Shown here piece by piece: positions 43,697 to 55,265 of a stretch of DNA of 64,000 nt. Below the pieces are notes generated by a model. That model saw only the letters and a list, made by a program, of their open reading frames with translations. It was not told the DNA's origin and did not search any database. The position numbers were made by a program, and so were the translations under genes. The DNA is from Fagopyrum homotropicum (taxonomy: Eukaryota; Streptophyta; Magnoliopsida; Caryophyllales; Polygonaceae). Numbering within the stretch: position 1 is the stretch's first letter; the number at the start of each line of letters is the position of its first letter. The stretch is taken from the NCBI GenBank assembly GCA_033239125.1, contig BSWB01000008.1, forward strand, positions 14,972,001 to 15,036,000, given 5' to 3'.

Positions 43697-44905
43697 TGGG
43701 GTTTGCATGATCTTTTGCATGACTTGCATCTAGGGTAGTTTCTTTTAGTCACATGCTTCATTATGTCTTGCATTGTACATACAATATCGAAAATTCCAAA
43801 AAAATCAGAAAATTTTAAAAAAAATTTAGTGCTTCTAAGTTTGGGAATGACCCTTATGATGAAATTGTCTTGTGAATTGGCTATGGATGGCCTTATGTGT
43901 TGAATAGATGAATGCATATGTGGACTTGAAGTACTTATCTTGATTCCCATGAATGGATTGTGATCATGATGTTTGTCTTGATTGGATTGAGTATTGAAAG
44001 TCAAAATTACATGCTAGTTCTTGCACATCATCTAGGAGTGATTAAGGCAATTCATCTTTCTCTACTTCTCATCTTGATCATGTTGTTTGAGCACCTCAAT
44101 TGATATAAATTTGACCTCTTTTGACCCATCCAGGAATAGGAGCATGTTAGTGTGTTGAGTGTGTGAAAAGCAAGTGTGGGGTGAAGTTGTTGATGGATGA
44201 ATGTTATGAATGAAGTGCTGAATTTGTTGTGAAAAGTGTAAAAAAAAATATAGGTTTGGGGACGTTGGTTTAAATGACGAGTAACTCGGCACCATTCACA
44301 TAATCGGGTGTTTGTGCCTTGCCAAAGTCAAATAAACCGATAGTCCTAACAAGCTTTGGTATGTATGCCCGGTGTGGATGCACCTCGAAAAATAAAAAAG
44401 CCCGAGGACGGCTAATCACCAAGGTTTCGGCTTTTGTACACCAATGTCATTGTCTCAAAAATAAGTGAAAGAAAAAGAAAAGAAAACAAAGAAAAGATGG
44501 AGAAAATATACACTTGTGGTGAAGTTGATCAAAAATGAAATTGTGGAGTTAGTTCCTTTCCCGGATTAGCATCACATAACCTAAGAATTCCCACCTAATC
44601 ACAACGTTTCTTAGCCTCTTCTTTCTTAAGTCCTTGTGACCTATTTGCATGTGTGTAAGACTTAGTGATCTAGATTGAATATGCTCATGATCATCTCGAC
44701 TTCTTCATTTTTACATTCCATGCATGCTTTCGAGTTAAGTATAATTGTCTTTCCACGCCTTCATTTATTTGATACATGATTGCTTGTCCATTGCCATGAA
44801 ACATGACTATGAAGGTGATCCAATATTAGAAGCACAACTCCAAAAATATTTTGTTGTATTTTTGCATGCATAAATCATGTCATCTCTTAGTCTATAGTTG
44901 GGGAC
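43697..44905 (+). other. Ath-B noncoding 3' region
   Basis: No gene seen. Contains the conserved noncoding block (about 44256-44390) and an A/G-rich stretch (44463-44505). Confidence 0.6.
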
Positions 44906-44944
44906 TTGCTCGGGGACGAGCAAACCTTAAGTATGGGGTATTTT
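44906..44944 (+). other. hairpin H3 and polypurine tract (Ath-B), compensatory form
   Basis: TTGCTC-GGGGAC-GAGCAA: the closing T-A pair of the other families is C-G here. AAGTATGGGG is at 44929-44938. Confidence 0.75.
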
Positions 44945-46780
44945 TGATAACACGATTTATGACTTAGGTTTAGGCACTCATTTAGATAGTTTTTCCGCTC
45001 GTTCATGCATGGTTTGCACTAGTTCGTAACGATTTGCACTCAATTCATGTATTTTGTCGAGATAGACGTCAACACGGACTTTTGCATGCTTTGTAGGTAT
45101 TTTGGGAGCTTTAGGAGCTTAATCGATACATTTGAGGATCGTTCCTCGAGATGACACACCTTCGGACTCATTGGGATGGAAGCTAGGGGCTAAGAAGGAC
45201 ACATGAGATCTTGTTGGTGCATGTCATGCACTAAATTGTGGCTTGATGATCCATATAGTGTAGAAGCACCAAAACCACGGTCACTGGAAGAACCACGCCC
45301 GTGGAAATAGGTCGTGGTTTTCCCCAGACAGTTGTGACAGTTGTCCCACGATCTTCATGGCCGACTCTTGCAAATTTGGAGGACAAAATGTGGTCCTCCA
45401 AGGCTGTTAGGGACAGACCCCTCACTCCCATTCTCTCCCACACTCTCAACAAGAAAGATTCTCTCATTGGAAGATTGGATTGGAGCTACTCTTGGAGGAG
45501 AAGAAAAGCTTCCATTGGAGAAGAAGAGAAGAACACACCATTATTAGTCTTTCATAGATTTTAGAGTGAAGATTGTCGGAAACATTTTCTAGGGTTGTAA
45601 GAAGGGATTGAACCTTCTTTCGAAGGGTTGTAAGTCTTTCTCAAAATTTATTTAGCTTGCTTTCTTATTCCACTTGTTTCATCTTCCTTTCATTTCATCT
45701 TCTTGATATGGATTCCATGATTTTATGCTTGATGATCTTGATTGTGATGATGCGTGTTGTTGGCTAAGTAGATGGGATTCTAGGGTAAGGAAAAGATGGT
45801 TATGGCTTGGACTATGATAGAATAGACTTAAATGTATGCTTGGATGACTCGCTTGATTGAACCTAGTCACTGTCGAAAACCATGGTTTGATCTTGCCTTT
45901 CCACGGCCGTGGAAAGGGATGAACACTCCGTAATTTTGATTGACTTGCTTGTATTGATAAATCTAAGTGTTAGGTTGTTGATTTTTTGAAATCCTTGTGT
46001 TAGTTGAGCTAAATCTATCCTAGGGTGACCTAGTGTTAGCAACAAAGAGTTAGAAGAGACCTACCCAGTGATTCTTGCTCTTAGATACCGAAGATGACGA
46101 ACTCTAGGTAGTAGTGAGCCTCATAAGCCGCTATTGGACTGAGTGTGCTAGGATTGATGTTTAGGACTTGCCTTCCTGAGACTTACCCGGTAAGGAGAGG
46201 TTAGATCCCTATATAACCATCCGGTTTGTGTAGAATTCCTATCCTTAGGCTCTTTGAGACTTACTCGGTGATGAGACCTTAGGAACGGACTAGTGGACCA
46301 TGAGACCTACCCGGTGATTGATCCCAATCTAGAAACGCTCACTCCCAACATACTATAGTTGATCCAAGGAATGATTAGATAGCTTGAGTCCAATGCCATA
46401 ACCGGAATTTCCGACCCCTAGAATCCGTTTTTCTCTCTTTGATCTCATATATCGTGTTTGTCTTGCTTGTTTGTGTTTATTTTCTAGATTGTTAGTTTGT
46501 TTTGCATTCTTATATCGTTGTGATTCTTGATTGATCACCACACAAAACCAACCCCAAAAATATGGAGATTTTCATTTATTTGTTTCTTTCTCTTTTCTTA
46601 GCCTAGATCAACACTATCCTTAGTCACTAATCGATTCATCTTCACCTCAGTCTTTGTGTTCCACCTCGGAATACTATCCCTACTACAAAACGTCCCGTAC
46701 ACTGCGGGTTCGCTAGGAGTTAGGAGAAGTATAACGAGTATAAATTTAAGACTTTTGCGTGTCACGTTCTTAGCGTAACA
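44945..46780 (+). repeat. Ath-B 3' LTR (family 2)
   Basis: TGATAACACG to TAGCGTAACA, followed by TSD GTCAT. U5 palindrome at 45896-45917. Confidence 0.93.
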
Positions 46781-46785
46781 GTCAT

Positions 46786-47318
46786 AAAGGTGGTGCAAAC
46801 AGCCGGAGTAAACTCCTCTAGTGCTAAACCGCGAGGGCGGCCTTGCAGAGCCGCAGGGCCAGTTTAGGCAGAAACGCTTGATCTTCTTCTTGGCCGCAGG
46901 GGCGGCCTGGCACTCCCGCAGGGGTGGGTCTTTAATGATCTTCAAACGTCTGACTCTTCATCTTTTTGACGCTTTTGATGTCGAGCCGTAGGGACGTCCC
47001 AATGTCACCACAGGGGCAGTGACACTAGCTCTTCGGCTTCACAAGTCCGCAGGTTGGTCCGCAGGCAAAGACGCAGGGGCGCCGGCTTCGCTTCTTCAGG
47101 GTAAGCCACCACAGAGGCGTCCAGGGGTGGTCGTAGGGGTGGTGACATGCTTGTTCCGGGCACTAGCAAAGGCGCAGGCTGCGTTCCGGAGTGTAGTGCC
47201 ACCCGTAGGGGCGGTGTGGCAACAAAAGCTTGTATTCGTGAATGATCTTCAATTCTCAAGTGCTTCTAACATCTCTTTTGCTTCTTTTAGACTTTTTCTA
47301 TGGATTAAGATGTTATCA
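46786..47318 (-). repeat. GC-rich LTR-like U3 fragment with its own repeated motif
   Basis: The minus strand starts TGATAACATC at 47318. The stretch down to 46790 is far more GC-rich than its surroundings and repeats a CCGC-CCCT-GCGG type motif (46894-46905 is the clearest, with variants at about 46915, 46986, 47009, 47071, 47130 and 47201). It continues at 31980 with a TATA box. Layout resembles the U3 of the other families; LTR status is inferred. Confidence 0.5.
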
Positions 47319-47390
47319 ACACAAACCGACTCTAAGACAATAAAAAGACGCTAAAACTATCCTAACTGATAGTGATTTCATCACCTATAA

Positions 47391-47907
47391 CCTCCCAAGA
47401 AGTATTTGGTTTAAGGTCGCTAGTTGGACCTATATCGTTGATGATCACTCAAGATGAAGGGGAGCAATGCTCTCTACCGGAACTTCCGGTTTATACTTCT
47501 TCAACCAATGTCCATTCACTTTGAAGCTTCCTCAATGTTCACTCAATACTTCAACTACACCATGGGGAAAACATATTTCACAATATAAGGTCTTGTCCAT
47601 GTAGATTTAAGCTTACTAGGAAAGAGGCGAAGTCTAGAGTTGAAGAGAAGGACAAGATGTCCTTCTTTCAACTCCTTAGGAATGATGTGCTTATCATACC
47701 ACCTCTTGGTCCTTTCCTTGTAGATCCGCGCATTCTCAATAGCATTTGACGGATCTCCTCTAGCTCATTGATGTCCAAGAGGCATTTTTCTCCAACTTCC
47801 TTCATGTCAAAGTTTAGCCATTCAATGGCCCAATATGTTTTATGCTCTAGTTCCACCGGAAGATGACAAGACTTCCCATAGACTAGATTGTATGGTATGG
47901 TTCCTAT
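47391..47907 (-). pseudogene. integrase C-terminal fragment, minus strand
   Basis: The minus strand reads ELEHKTYWAIEWLNFDMKE and a decayed C-terminal domain, then the 5' half of hairpin H1 (CTTGGG, 47393-47398) without its 3' arm. It repeats the part at 49020-49560, so it is a second partial copy. A 34-base direct repeat near 47907-47975 marks the junction. Confidence 0.7.
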
Positions 47908-47908
47908 G

Positions 47909-48200
47909 TTATTTCCTCATAATCATGCTCTCTAATTCCAATGTTATATCCTCATAATCATGCTCTCTAATTCCAACAAACATAGCAAGTCCAACACGCT
48001 CAATCATACAGTCTAATTCTTGTCTCACATTCATGCATTCAATTTCTTCAATTACCAAATAAAGAGGTGCAATTAAAGGACGTTCTTGAATACGTTCATA
48101 CCTCATTTTCTGCTTTTCTTGGATAACCGGAAGTCTCAGAGGTGGTGGAGGAGGTGGAGGTTGTTGAGAAGAGGAGGATCCCCTTCTACGAATAATTTCC
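47909..48200 (-). pseudogene. env-like ORF, N-terminal part (Ath-D)
   Basis: The minus strand reads a Ser/Pro-rich start (SSSSQQPPPPPPPLRLPVIQ), then MRYERIQERPLIAPLYLV and VGIREHDYEDITLEL, matching the Ath-A env-like ORF (VIHERH, CLVIAPHFLD, VGLEQFMEIR). It is truncated at 47909, where it meets the integrase fragment. Function unproven in Athila. Confidence 0.65.
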
Positions 48201-48256
48201 CTTTAAGATCTTCGAATAAACTCCATTGCATTAGAAATCGCGAGCTGTTATTTGTG

Positions 48257-48716
48257 AAATCTCGGCCGAGATTTTATCTAGAACCCGACATTTTGCCTAC
48301 TTCGATCGAAGTTGGAAGATCTGTAAAGATTTTGCCAAATTGATGCCTCCACTAGCTTCCTTTGATTCTTTCTACCTATAACAATGCTGCTCCTTGAACC
48401 AAACTGGCACAAATGGATCGATATAAAGGGGGGAGAAAAATTTAGTGTTTGGTGATGAAAAATCGAAATCTGGATCGATTTTTTGACTTATGGTGTTGTT
48501 TGAGCACGGATTCTTCTGTGTGATGGAGAGAGATTGAGTTTTGAAGCAAAAACGAACGGAATCGGTTAAGAAACGGAGATTTGAGGAGTGAGGGTGTCGT
48601 TCAGCCGAGGTTTTTGTTCGGTGAAAGGGTTTTGTGAGGTTGAAGATGAAGTTCTCGATTATATACCCCTCCTCAAATTTGAAAAATCTCGGCCGAGATT
48701 TCGGGTGGACCGAGAT
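48257..48716 (-). promoter_or_regulatory. putative internal promoter of Ath-D and motif-bearing leader
   Basis: On the minus strand: CCGAGAT-type half sites (48705-48720), the perfect 18-bp palindrome AAATCTCGGCCGAGATTT (48684-48701), then TATATAAT (48658-48665) about 18 bases on. A second identical palindrome is in the leader (48257-48274). The env-like ORF follows. Same layout as Ath-A and Ath-M with a different motif. Confidence 0.6.
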
Positions 48717-49019
48717 TCGAGTCGAAGTTGCTCTTGACTTTTGAAATCACGGGTGCATAATTTTTTTTATTAGAATTCTAGACCTAGATTTTCCTTTGTT
48801 GGTCTAGTTTTTGCCTACCGGCCTTCACTTCTCTTGCTAATGGTCTTAGCACCCCGTTTTCATCAAACATCTGGATCTTTCACACTTGATTCATGATTCA
48901 TTCTTTTTGAGAAAAAAAACTAGGTTTTGTCATTCAAAAACAAAAAAAATAACAAAACATACCAACGAAAAGAAAAAACTAACTAAACTATCTAAAAAAA
49001 GGCAAACACAAAGAATTAC
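48717..49019 (-). other. Ath-D spacer, noncoding
   Basis: AT-rich, with A-runs near 48910-49005. No ORF or motif of note beyond a GTCGAAGTT half site at its edge. Confidence 0.5.
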
Positions 49020-49037
49020 CTTGGGTTGCCTCCAAAG
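49020..49037 (-). other. post-INT hairpin H1 (Ath-D), one mismatch
   Basis: CTTTGG-AGGCAA-CCCAAG on the minus strand; the loop is intact and one stem pair is lost. Confidence 0.6.
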
Positions 49038-49059
49038 AAGTATTTGGTTTATGGTCGCT

Positions 49060-50330
49060 AGCTGGACCTATATCGTTGATGATCACTCAAGATGAAGGGG
49101 AGCAATGATCTCTACCGGAACTTCCGGTTTATACTTCTTCATCCCATGTCCATTGACTTTGAAGCTTCCGTAATGTTCACCCCATACTTCAACTGCACCA
49201 TGGGGAAAACATATTTCACAATATAAGGTCTTGTCCATCTAGATTTAAGCTTACTAGGAAAGAGGCAAAGTCTAGAGTTGAAGAGAAGGACAAGATCTTC
49301 TTCTTTCAACTCCTTAGGAATGATGCGCTTGTCATGCCACCTCTTGGTCCTATCCTTGTAGATCTGCGCATTCTCAATAACATTTGACGGATCTCCTCTA
49401 GCTCATTGATGTCCAAGAGGCGTTTTTCTCCAACTTCCTTCATGTCAAAGTTTAGTCATTTAATGGCTCAATATGCTCTATGATCTAGTTTCACCAGAAG
49501 ATGACAAGACTTCCCATAGACTAGATTGTACGGTGTGGTTCCTATGGGAATCTTGAAAGTTGTTCTATAGGCCCATAGTGCGTTATCCAGATTTATTGAC
49601 CAATCCTTCCTCGTTCTAGAGACATTTTATACTAGAATGTCTTTAATTTCTCTATTTGATATCTCAACTTGACCACTGGTTTGAGAATGATATGGAGTGG
49701 CTACCTTGTGAGCTACCCCATACTTAGAAAGAAATGCTTAAAACTTTCGGGCACTGAAGTGTCTTCCTCAATCACTAATGATGACTCAAGGCATCCCAAA
49801 TCTTGAGAAAATCATTCTAATAAAGAATTTCACAACCACCTTGGCGTCATTAGTAGGAGAAGCAATAGCTTCACCTATCTAGAAATGTAATCTACCACCA
49901 ATAGTATGTATTGGTTCCCACAAGATGATGGGAATGGTCCCATGAAATCCACTCCTCATGCATCAAAGATCTCAACTTCTTGGATGTTGTTTAGAGGCAT
50001 CTCATTCCTCCTAGATATATTTCCTGTTCTTTGACAAGCATCACAAGAGACAACAAAGTTTTGCACATCTTTGAATAAGTTAGGCCAAAATAAACCATTA
50101 GCACATGTCTTGTGGGAACTAGCACGCCCACCACACGGCAATGAATGACAATGTCTAATGACGCTTTTCACTTCATCTTTTGGAATGCATCTTCAAAACA
50201 TCCCATCCGGACCTCTCTTGAAGAGAAGAGGATCATTTCAATAGTAGTGTCGCACATCTTTGAAGAACTTCTTCTATTGAGTGTAGGACGGTAATGGAGG
50301 TATTTCTTGGCATACTAAATAATTAACAAT
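49060..50330 (-). pseudogene. integrase (Ath-D), heavily decayed
   Basis: The clearest part is 49956-50171 (RHCHSLPCGGRASSHKTCA, then VVSCDACQRTGN), the zinc segment. The core and C-terminal domain are recognisable only by comparison with Ath-B across many stops and frameshifts. Confidence 0.8.
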
Positions 50331-51338
50331 ATTTTAAAACCATGGTTCATTACCTTTTGAGATTTGGACAAAGGCAATCCTCTATTTCATGAAATTGCTC
50401 AACGAAGAATGAATCATCGATCGGTATGTCCTCCTTCTCAATAGAAATGGGGGGTAACCGACTAAGATGATCTGCCATTGAGTTCTCAGATCCTTTTCTG
50501 TCCCGGATCTTTAAATCGAACTCTTGTGGAAGGAGGATCCATCTAATGCACCGTGGCTTTCCATCCTTCTTGGCAAAAAAGTGCCAGATTGTTGCGTGGT
50601 CAGTGTAGACAATGACTTTTGCTCCCACAAGGTACAAACGAAACTTCTCGAAAGAATAGGCCACTGCTAGAAACTCCTTTTTCATTGTGGTGTAGTATAA
50701 TGCAGCTTCATCTGGCGTCTTGCTAGCCTAATAGATTGCATGAGTCCGTCCATAACCTCAAAGGGGAGGCTCCAATCCGGAGGTTGAATGATAGCTGTTG
50801 TTATCAAAGCTTCCCTCAACTTGTAAAATGCATCTAGACATTCCTTGGAAAACTCAAAAACCACATATTTCATTAGTAGGTTAGGCAATGTTTTAGAAAT
50901 CTTAGAAAAGTCTTTAGAAAACCCAAAACCGAACCAAAAAAACCCGAAACCCGAAACCCGAACCCGAAACCCAAACCCAAAAACCTACTTGTTTTAAAAA
51001 GCTTCTTACCCCCTTTACCGAAGAAGGTGGAGGTAACTTCTCAATGGTCTCAATCTTTGCTCTATCCACTTCAATTCCTCGGTTGGAGATCAAGTGACCT
51101 AGAACAATACCTTTGCTAACCATAAAATGGCACTTTTCCTAATTCAAGACAAGGTTAGTGTCTTCATATCTTTGTAAAACAAGAGAAAGGTTAGCTAAGC
51201 AGTCATCAAAAGATGAACCATATACAGAAAAATCATCCATAAAAACCTCCATAATGTTCTTAATGTATTCGGAGAATATAGCCATCATGCACCGTTGGAA
51301 TGTAGTTGGTGCGTTGCACAATCCAAAAGGTATCCTCC
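50331..51338 (-). pseudogene. RT C-terminal part and RNase H (Ath-D)
   Basis: The minus strand shows FGLCNAPTTFQRCMM and VFMDDFSVYGS (RT catalytic motif), then RNase H with KKEFLAVAYSFEKF, YTDHAT and ADHLSRLP. Its upstream half is beyond Ath-C at 62602. A CCCGAAA-type repeat interrupts it at about 50925-50995. Confidence 0.85.
50925..50995. repeat. CCCGAAA/CCCAAAC-type microsatellite inside RT
   Basis: About ten imperfect 6-7 bp units (CCCGAAA, CCCGAAC, CCCAAAC). It resembles, but is not, the plant telomere unit CCCTAAA, and replaces part of the RT coding sequence. Confidence 0.7.
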
Positions 51339-53177
51339 TGATAACACAATTTATGACGTAGGTTTAGGCACTCATTTAGATAGTTTTTCCGCTCATTCAT
51401 GCATGGTTTAGCACTAGTTCATGACGTTTGCACTCAATTCATGTATTTTGTCGAGATAGACGTCTACACGGACTTTTGCATGCTTTGTAGCTATTTTAGG
51501 AGCTTTAGGAGCTTAATCGATACATTTGAGGATTGTTCTTCGAGATGACACACCTTCGAACTCATTGGGAAGCAAGCTAGGAGCTAAGGAGGACACATGG
51601 GACCTTGTTGGTGCATGTCTTGCACCAAATTGTGGCTTGATGATCTATAAAAGTATGAATCACCAAAACCACGGCCACTGGGACTTCCATGGGCGTGGAA
51701 ATAGGCCGTGGTTTTCACTGCACAGTTGTGACAGCTGTCCCACGATCTTCATGGCTGACTCTTGCAATTTGTGGAGAATAAAAGGTGGTCCTACAGGCTG
51801 TTGAGAGCAAACCAAATCACTCCATTCTCTCCCACACTCTCAACAACACATATTATCTCATTAAAAGATTGGATTTGGAGCTACTCTTGTAGGGGAAGAA
51901 ACACTCTCATTTTGGGGAAGAAAGGAAGAACACTCATCTTAGAAGTTTCATAGTTTTTAGAGAGATTTTGGAGCAACTTGTTGGAAACGTTTGCAAGGGT
52001 TTATAAGGAACAATTTGAACCTTCTTTTGAAGGGTTGTAAGTATTACTTAAACTCATTTTCAGCTTGGATTTCTTTGTTCTACTTGTTCATCTCTATTTC
52101 ACTTCATTTACTTGCTATGGAAGCCTTGAATGTATGCTTGTTGAGTTTGATTGTTAAGATGCTTGTTGTTGGCTAAATAGATGCGATTCTAGGGTAAGGA
52201 AATGATGGTTATGGCTTGGAATATGATAGGATAGACTTAAACATACCTTTGGATGAATTGTTTGCTCGAACCTAGCCTCTGTTGTAAATCACGGTCTTAT
52301 CTTACCAGTCCACGGCTGTGGAAAGGGATGAATTGCCCGTGATTTTGACTGACTTGCTTGTTTTGATGAACCTAAGAGCTAGGATGTTAGATTGTTGAAA
52401 TCCTAGTGTTTGTTGAGCTAAATCTATCCTAGGGTGACCTAGTGTTAGCAACTAAGTGTTAGAGGAGACCTACCCGGTGATTCTTGCTCTTACATACCGA
52501 AGATGATGAACTCTAGGTAGTAGTGAGCCTCATAAGCCGCTATTGGACTGAGTGTGCTAGGATTGATGTTTAGGACTTGCCTTCCCGAGACTTACCCGGT
52601 AAGGAGAGGTTAGATCTCTAGATGACAATCCGGTTTGTGTAGAATTCCTATCCTTAGGCTCTTTGAGACTTACCCGGTGATGAGACCTTAGGAACGGACT
52701 AGTGGACCATGAGACCTACCCGGTGATTGATCCCAACCTAGAAACATTCCTTCCCAACATACTATAGTTGATCCAAGGAATGATTAGATAGCTTGAGTCC
52801 TATGCCATAACCGGAATTTCTAACCCCTAGAATCGGCTTTTCTCTCTTGATTACTTATCTCGTGTTTGTGTTTGTTTATTTGTCTTGCTAGCTTAGTTAT
52901 TTGTTAAATCTTGCATGATTTGTGATCTTTGATTGATCACCACAAAACCAATCCAAAACATTGAGATTTTCATTTCTTTGTTTCTTTCTCCTTTCTTAGC
53001 CTAGATCAGCACTATCCTTAGTCACTATTGATTCAATTTCACCTTAGTCTTTGTGTTCGACCTCGAAATACTATCCTTACTACAAAACATACACTGTGGG
53101 TTTTGCTAGGAGTTAGGAAAAATATATCGAGTTATAAATTTAAGACTTTTGCGTTCATCAATTCCTAGACGTAACAA
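51339..53177 (+). repeat. Ath-C 5' LTR (family 2)
   Basis: TGATAACACA to GACGTAACA. CTATAAAAG TATA-like sequence near 51646, motif cluster about 51665-51720, mutated U5 palindrome near 52310, and four U5 repeats between about 52465 and 52725. Confidence 0.92.
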
Positions 53178-53183
53178 GTTTTT

Positions 53184-53201
53184 GGCGCCGTTGCCGGGGA
53201 C
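53184..53201 (+). other. Ath-C primer-binding site (tRNA-Asp)
   Basis: Perfect TGGCGCCGTTGCCGGGGA. Confidence 0.95.
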
Positions 53202-53318
53202 TAGGTCTAGATTGAGTCGTTGTTTGTGATTGTTTATAGTGTAGGTCGTTCTTGTTGCTTTTGATCTTGTTTGGTTTGTGTCTTTGCATTTTCAGGACAT
53301 TTCTCATTCTTTAGGTGC

Positions 53319-55265
53319 ATGCGAAGATCTCGTGGCAAGGATTTAGCTCCATTCGATCCCGAACTAGAGAAAACCCTTAAAGCTAGATCTAAGAGTATCA
53401 GAAAGGAGAAAGAGATGGCCGCAAGAGATCTTCAAGCTGAGTTGGATGAGGCTTTAGAGCATAGTAGGTTAAGAGATGAGCTCTTGGAGAATGAAAGGAG
53501 ACTTGCCAATGAGAGGCAAGAAGCAACTAGGAGGGAGATTGAAGAGATTAGGCAAGCTCTTGTGCAAAGAGAGCTTAATCGTCAACAACCTCCACCTCCA
53601 TCACAACCGCAGCCGGCGGTTAATATTCGGGTTGTGCCCATTGCTATTGAAGAACCACAAACGTCAGGGCAACGTATGGATCCGGCACAAAGAGCACATC
53701 GTCCGGGTGTGAACTTAGGAGATCCCGCAGCCCATGATTACGAGCTCCGTCCTCAAGTTCTACAAATGATCCGGCATAATCAATTTGGAGGGATGGAAGG
53801 AGAGTCTCCTCATCAACACTTGATGAATTATGAGATCTTGATGGAGACTCTAAGGCCGCCTAGGTTAGAGAACAACAACCATAAGCTTAGGGCTTTTTCC
53901 TTCTCACTTAAGGATAAAGCCTTGGCTTGGTACCAATCGATTCCACTAGGGCGTGTGAGTACTTGGGAGGAAATGACAACCGAGTTCTTGGCTAAGTTCT
54001 TCCCACCTTCCAAGACTACCGAGCTACGAGGGAAGATAAATGCCTTCGTGATGAAGGATAGAGAAATCCTATTCAAGTCTTGGGAGAGGTTCAAAGACTT
54101 TCTCCTAGATTGTCCACACCATGGTATACCGAAAATAGAGCTTTTGGAGATCTACTTCAAGGGACTTGATGAAGATAGCCAATTCAAGCTTCAATCTCTT
54201 TCCGGTGGGACTTTCATAGAAAAGAATGTGGATGAAGCTTGGGAGTTTGTAGAGAAACAAGCTTTGGTGATTGAAAAGTACTCCCACAGGAAGGGTGATG
54301 GGAGGAAAGCGGGAGCACATGAGGTGAGTGAAGTAACCATGAGTAATTTCAAGCTTGATGCAATCAACAATGAGCTTAAATCTCTAAGAGAGTTGTGCAC
54401 TACAACTTTGAAGAATCAAGCAAGCCCTCAAGCGCAAGTGCAAGCAAACTTGTCTTCCAAGGAGGAAGATGTGAACTACATGGGAAGGGGAGGCTAGAAC
54501 AACTATCAAGGCCCAAGGAACTTCAACAACAACCGGCAATTCAACAATTACCGGCCTAACCACAACCATCTCGGGTTTTTCTATTCTAACCCGGATGGAG
54601 CCTTGAACCCTCCCGCTTCCACAAGCGCAGCTCCGCCACCAAAGGCTTCACATGAAACTCCACCCGGATTTACTCAACCTCCAAAAGATAGAACCGAGAT
54701 GATGTTTGAGCAATTGCTTGGAAGGTTGAGTGGTCTTGAGAGCACGGTGACTTCCATTTCTAAAGCTCAAAAGGTGTTGGAAGCACAAGTGTTCTAAAAG
54801 GCGTGTGAAGCTCATAGAGATCCGGGAAAGCTTTCCGGAAGAACCGAAGATAACCCAAGAGGCCAATTTTTGGCCATCACTACAAGGAGTGGGTTGAGCA
54901 TGAAGGATCCCTTGCCTAAGGGAAATGATAAAGGGAAGCAAGTGGTGATAGAAGAAGAGACATTGCAAGAAGATGGAGGCAAGAGCAAGGATGATGAGCC
55001 AACATATGTGGCACCACCTCCATACAAGCCACCACTACCATTCCCACAATCACGAGCAAGAGCTCGTTTGGACAAACACTTTGGTAAATTCCTTGAACTT
55101 ATGTCTAAATTGCATATTAATATTCCGTTCATAGACGCTATTCTAGGTATGCCGGCATATGGCAAGTTTTTGAAGGAAATACTCTCCAACAAGAGGAAGT
55201 TGGAGGAGTATAGAGAAGTGAGGATGACAAAGAGGTCCTCGGAATTGATTCAAACTATAAAGGAG
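53319..55265 (+). pseudogene. gag: gag (Ath-C), two stops
   Basis: ATG at 53319 with the second codon still CGA (MRRSRGKDLAPFDPELEK). Open to TAG at 54495, covering coiled coil, gag core and start of the Asn-rich part. A second stop, TAA at 54795, replaces Gln. MAITTRSGL begins at 54870. No zinc knuckle seen. The least damaged family-2 gag here. Confidence 0.9.

Larger units (their letters stand above)
31981..46780 (+). mobile_element. Ath-B: family-2 Athila element with three LTRs
   Basis: LTR (31981-33817), truncated gag, LTR (35546-37378), full gag-PR-RT-RH-INT, LTR (44945-46780). TSD GTCAT flanks the outside (31976-31980 and 46781-46785), so the whole assembly behaves as one insertion. 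No env-like ORF. The coding region has many stops. Confidence 0.92.

Noticed and set aside
50925..50995. Interstitial telomere
   Set aside because: Units are CCCGAAA or CCCAAAC, not CCCTAAA, and the tract is short.
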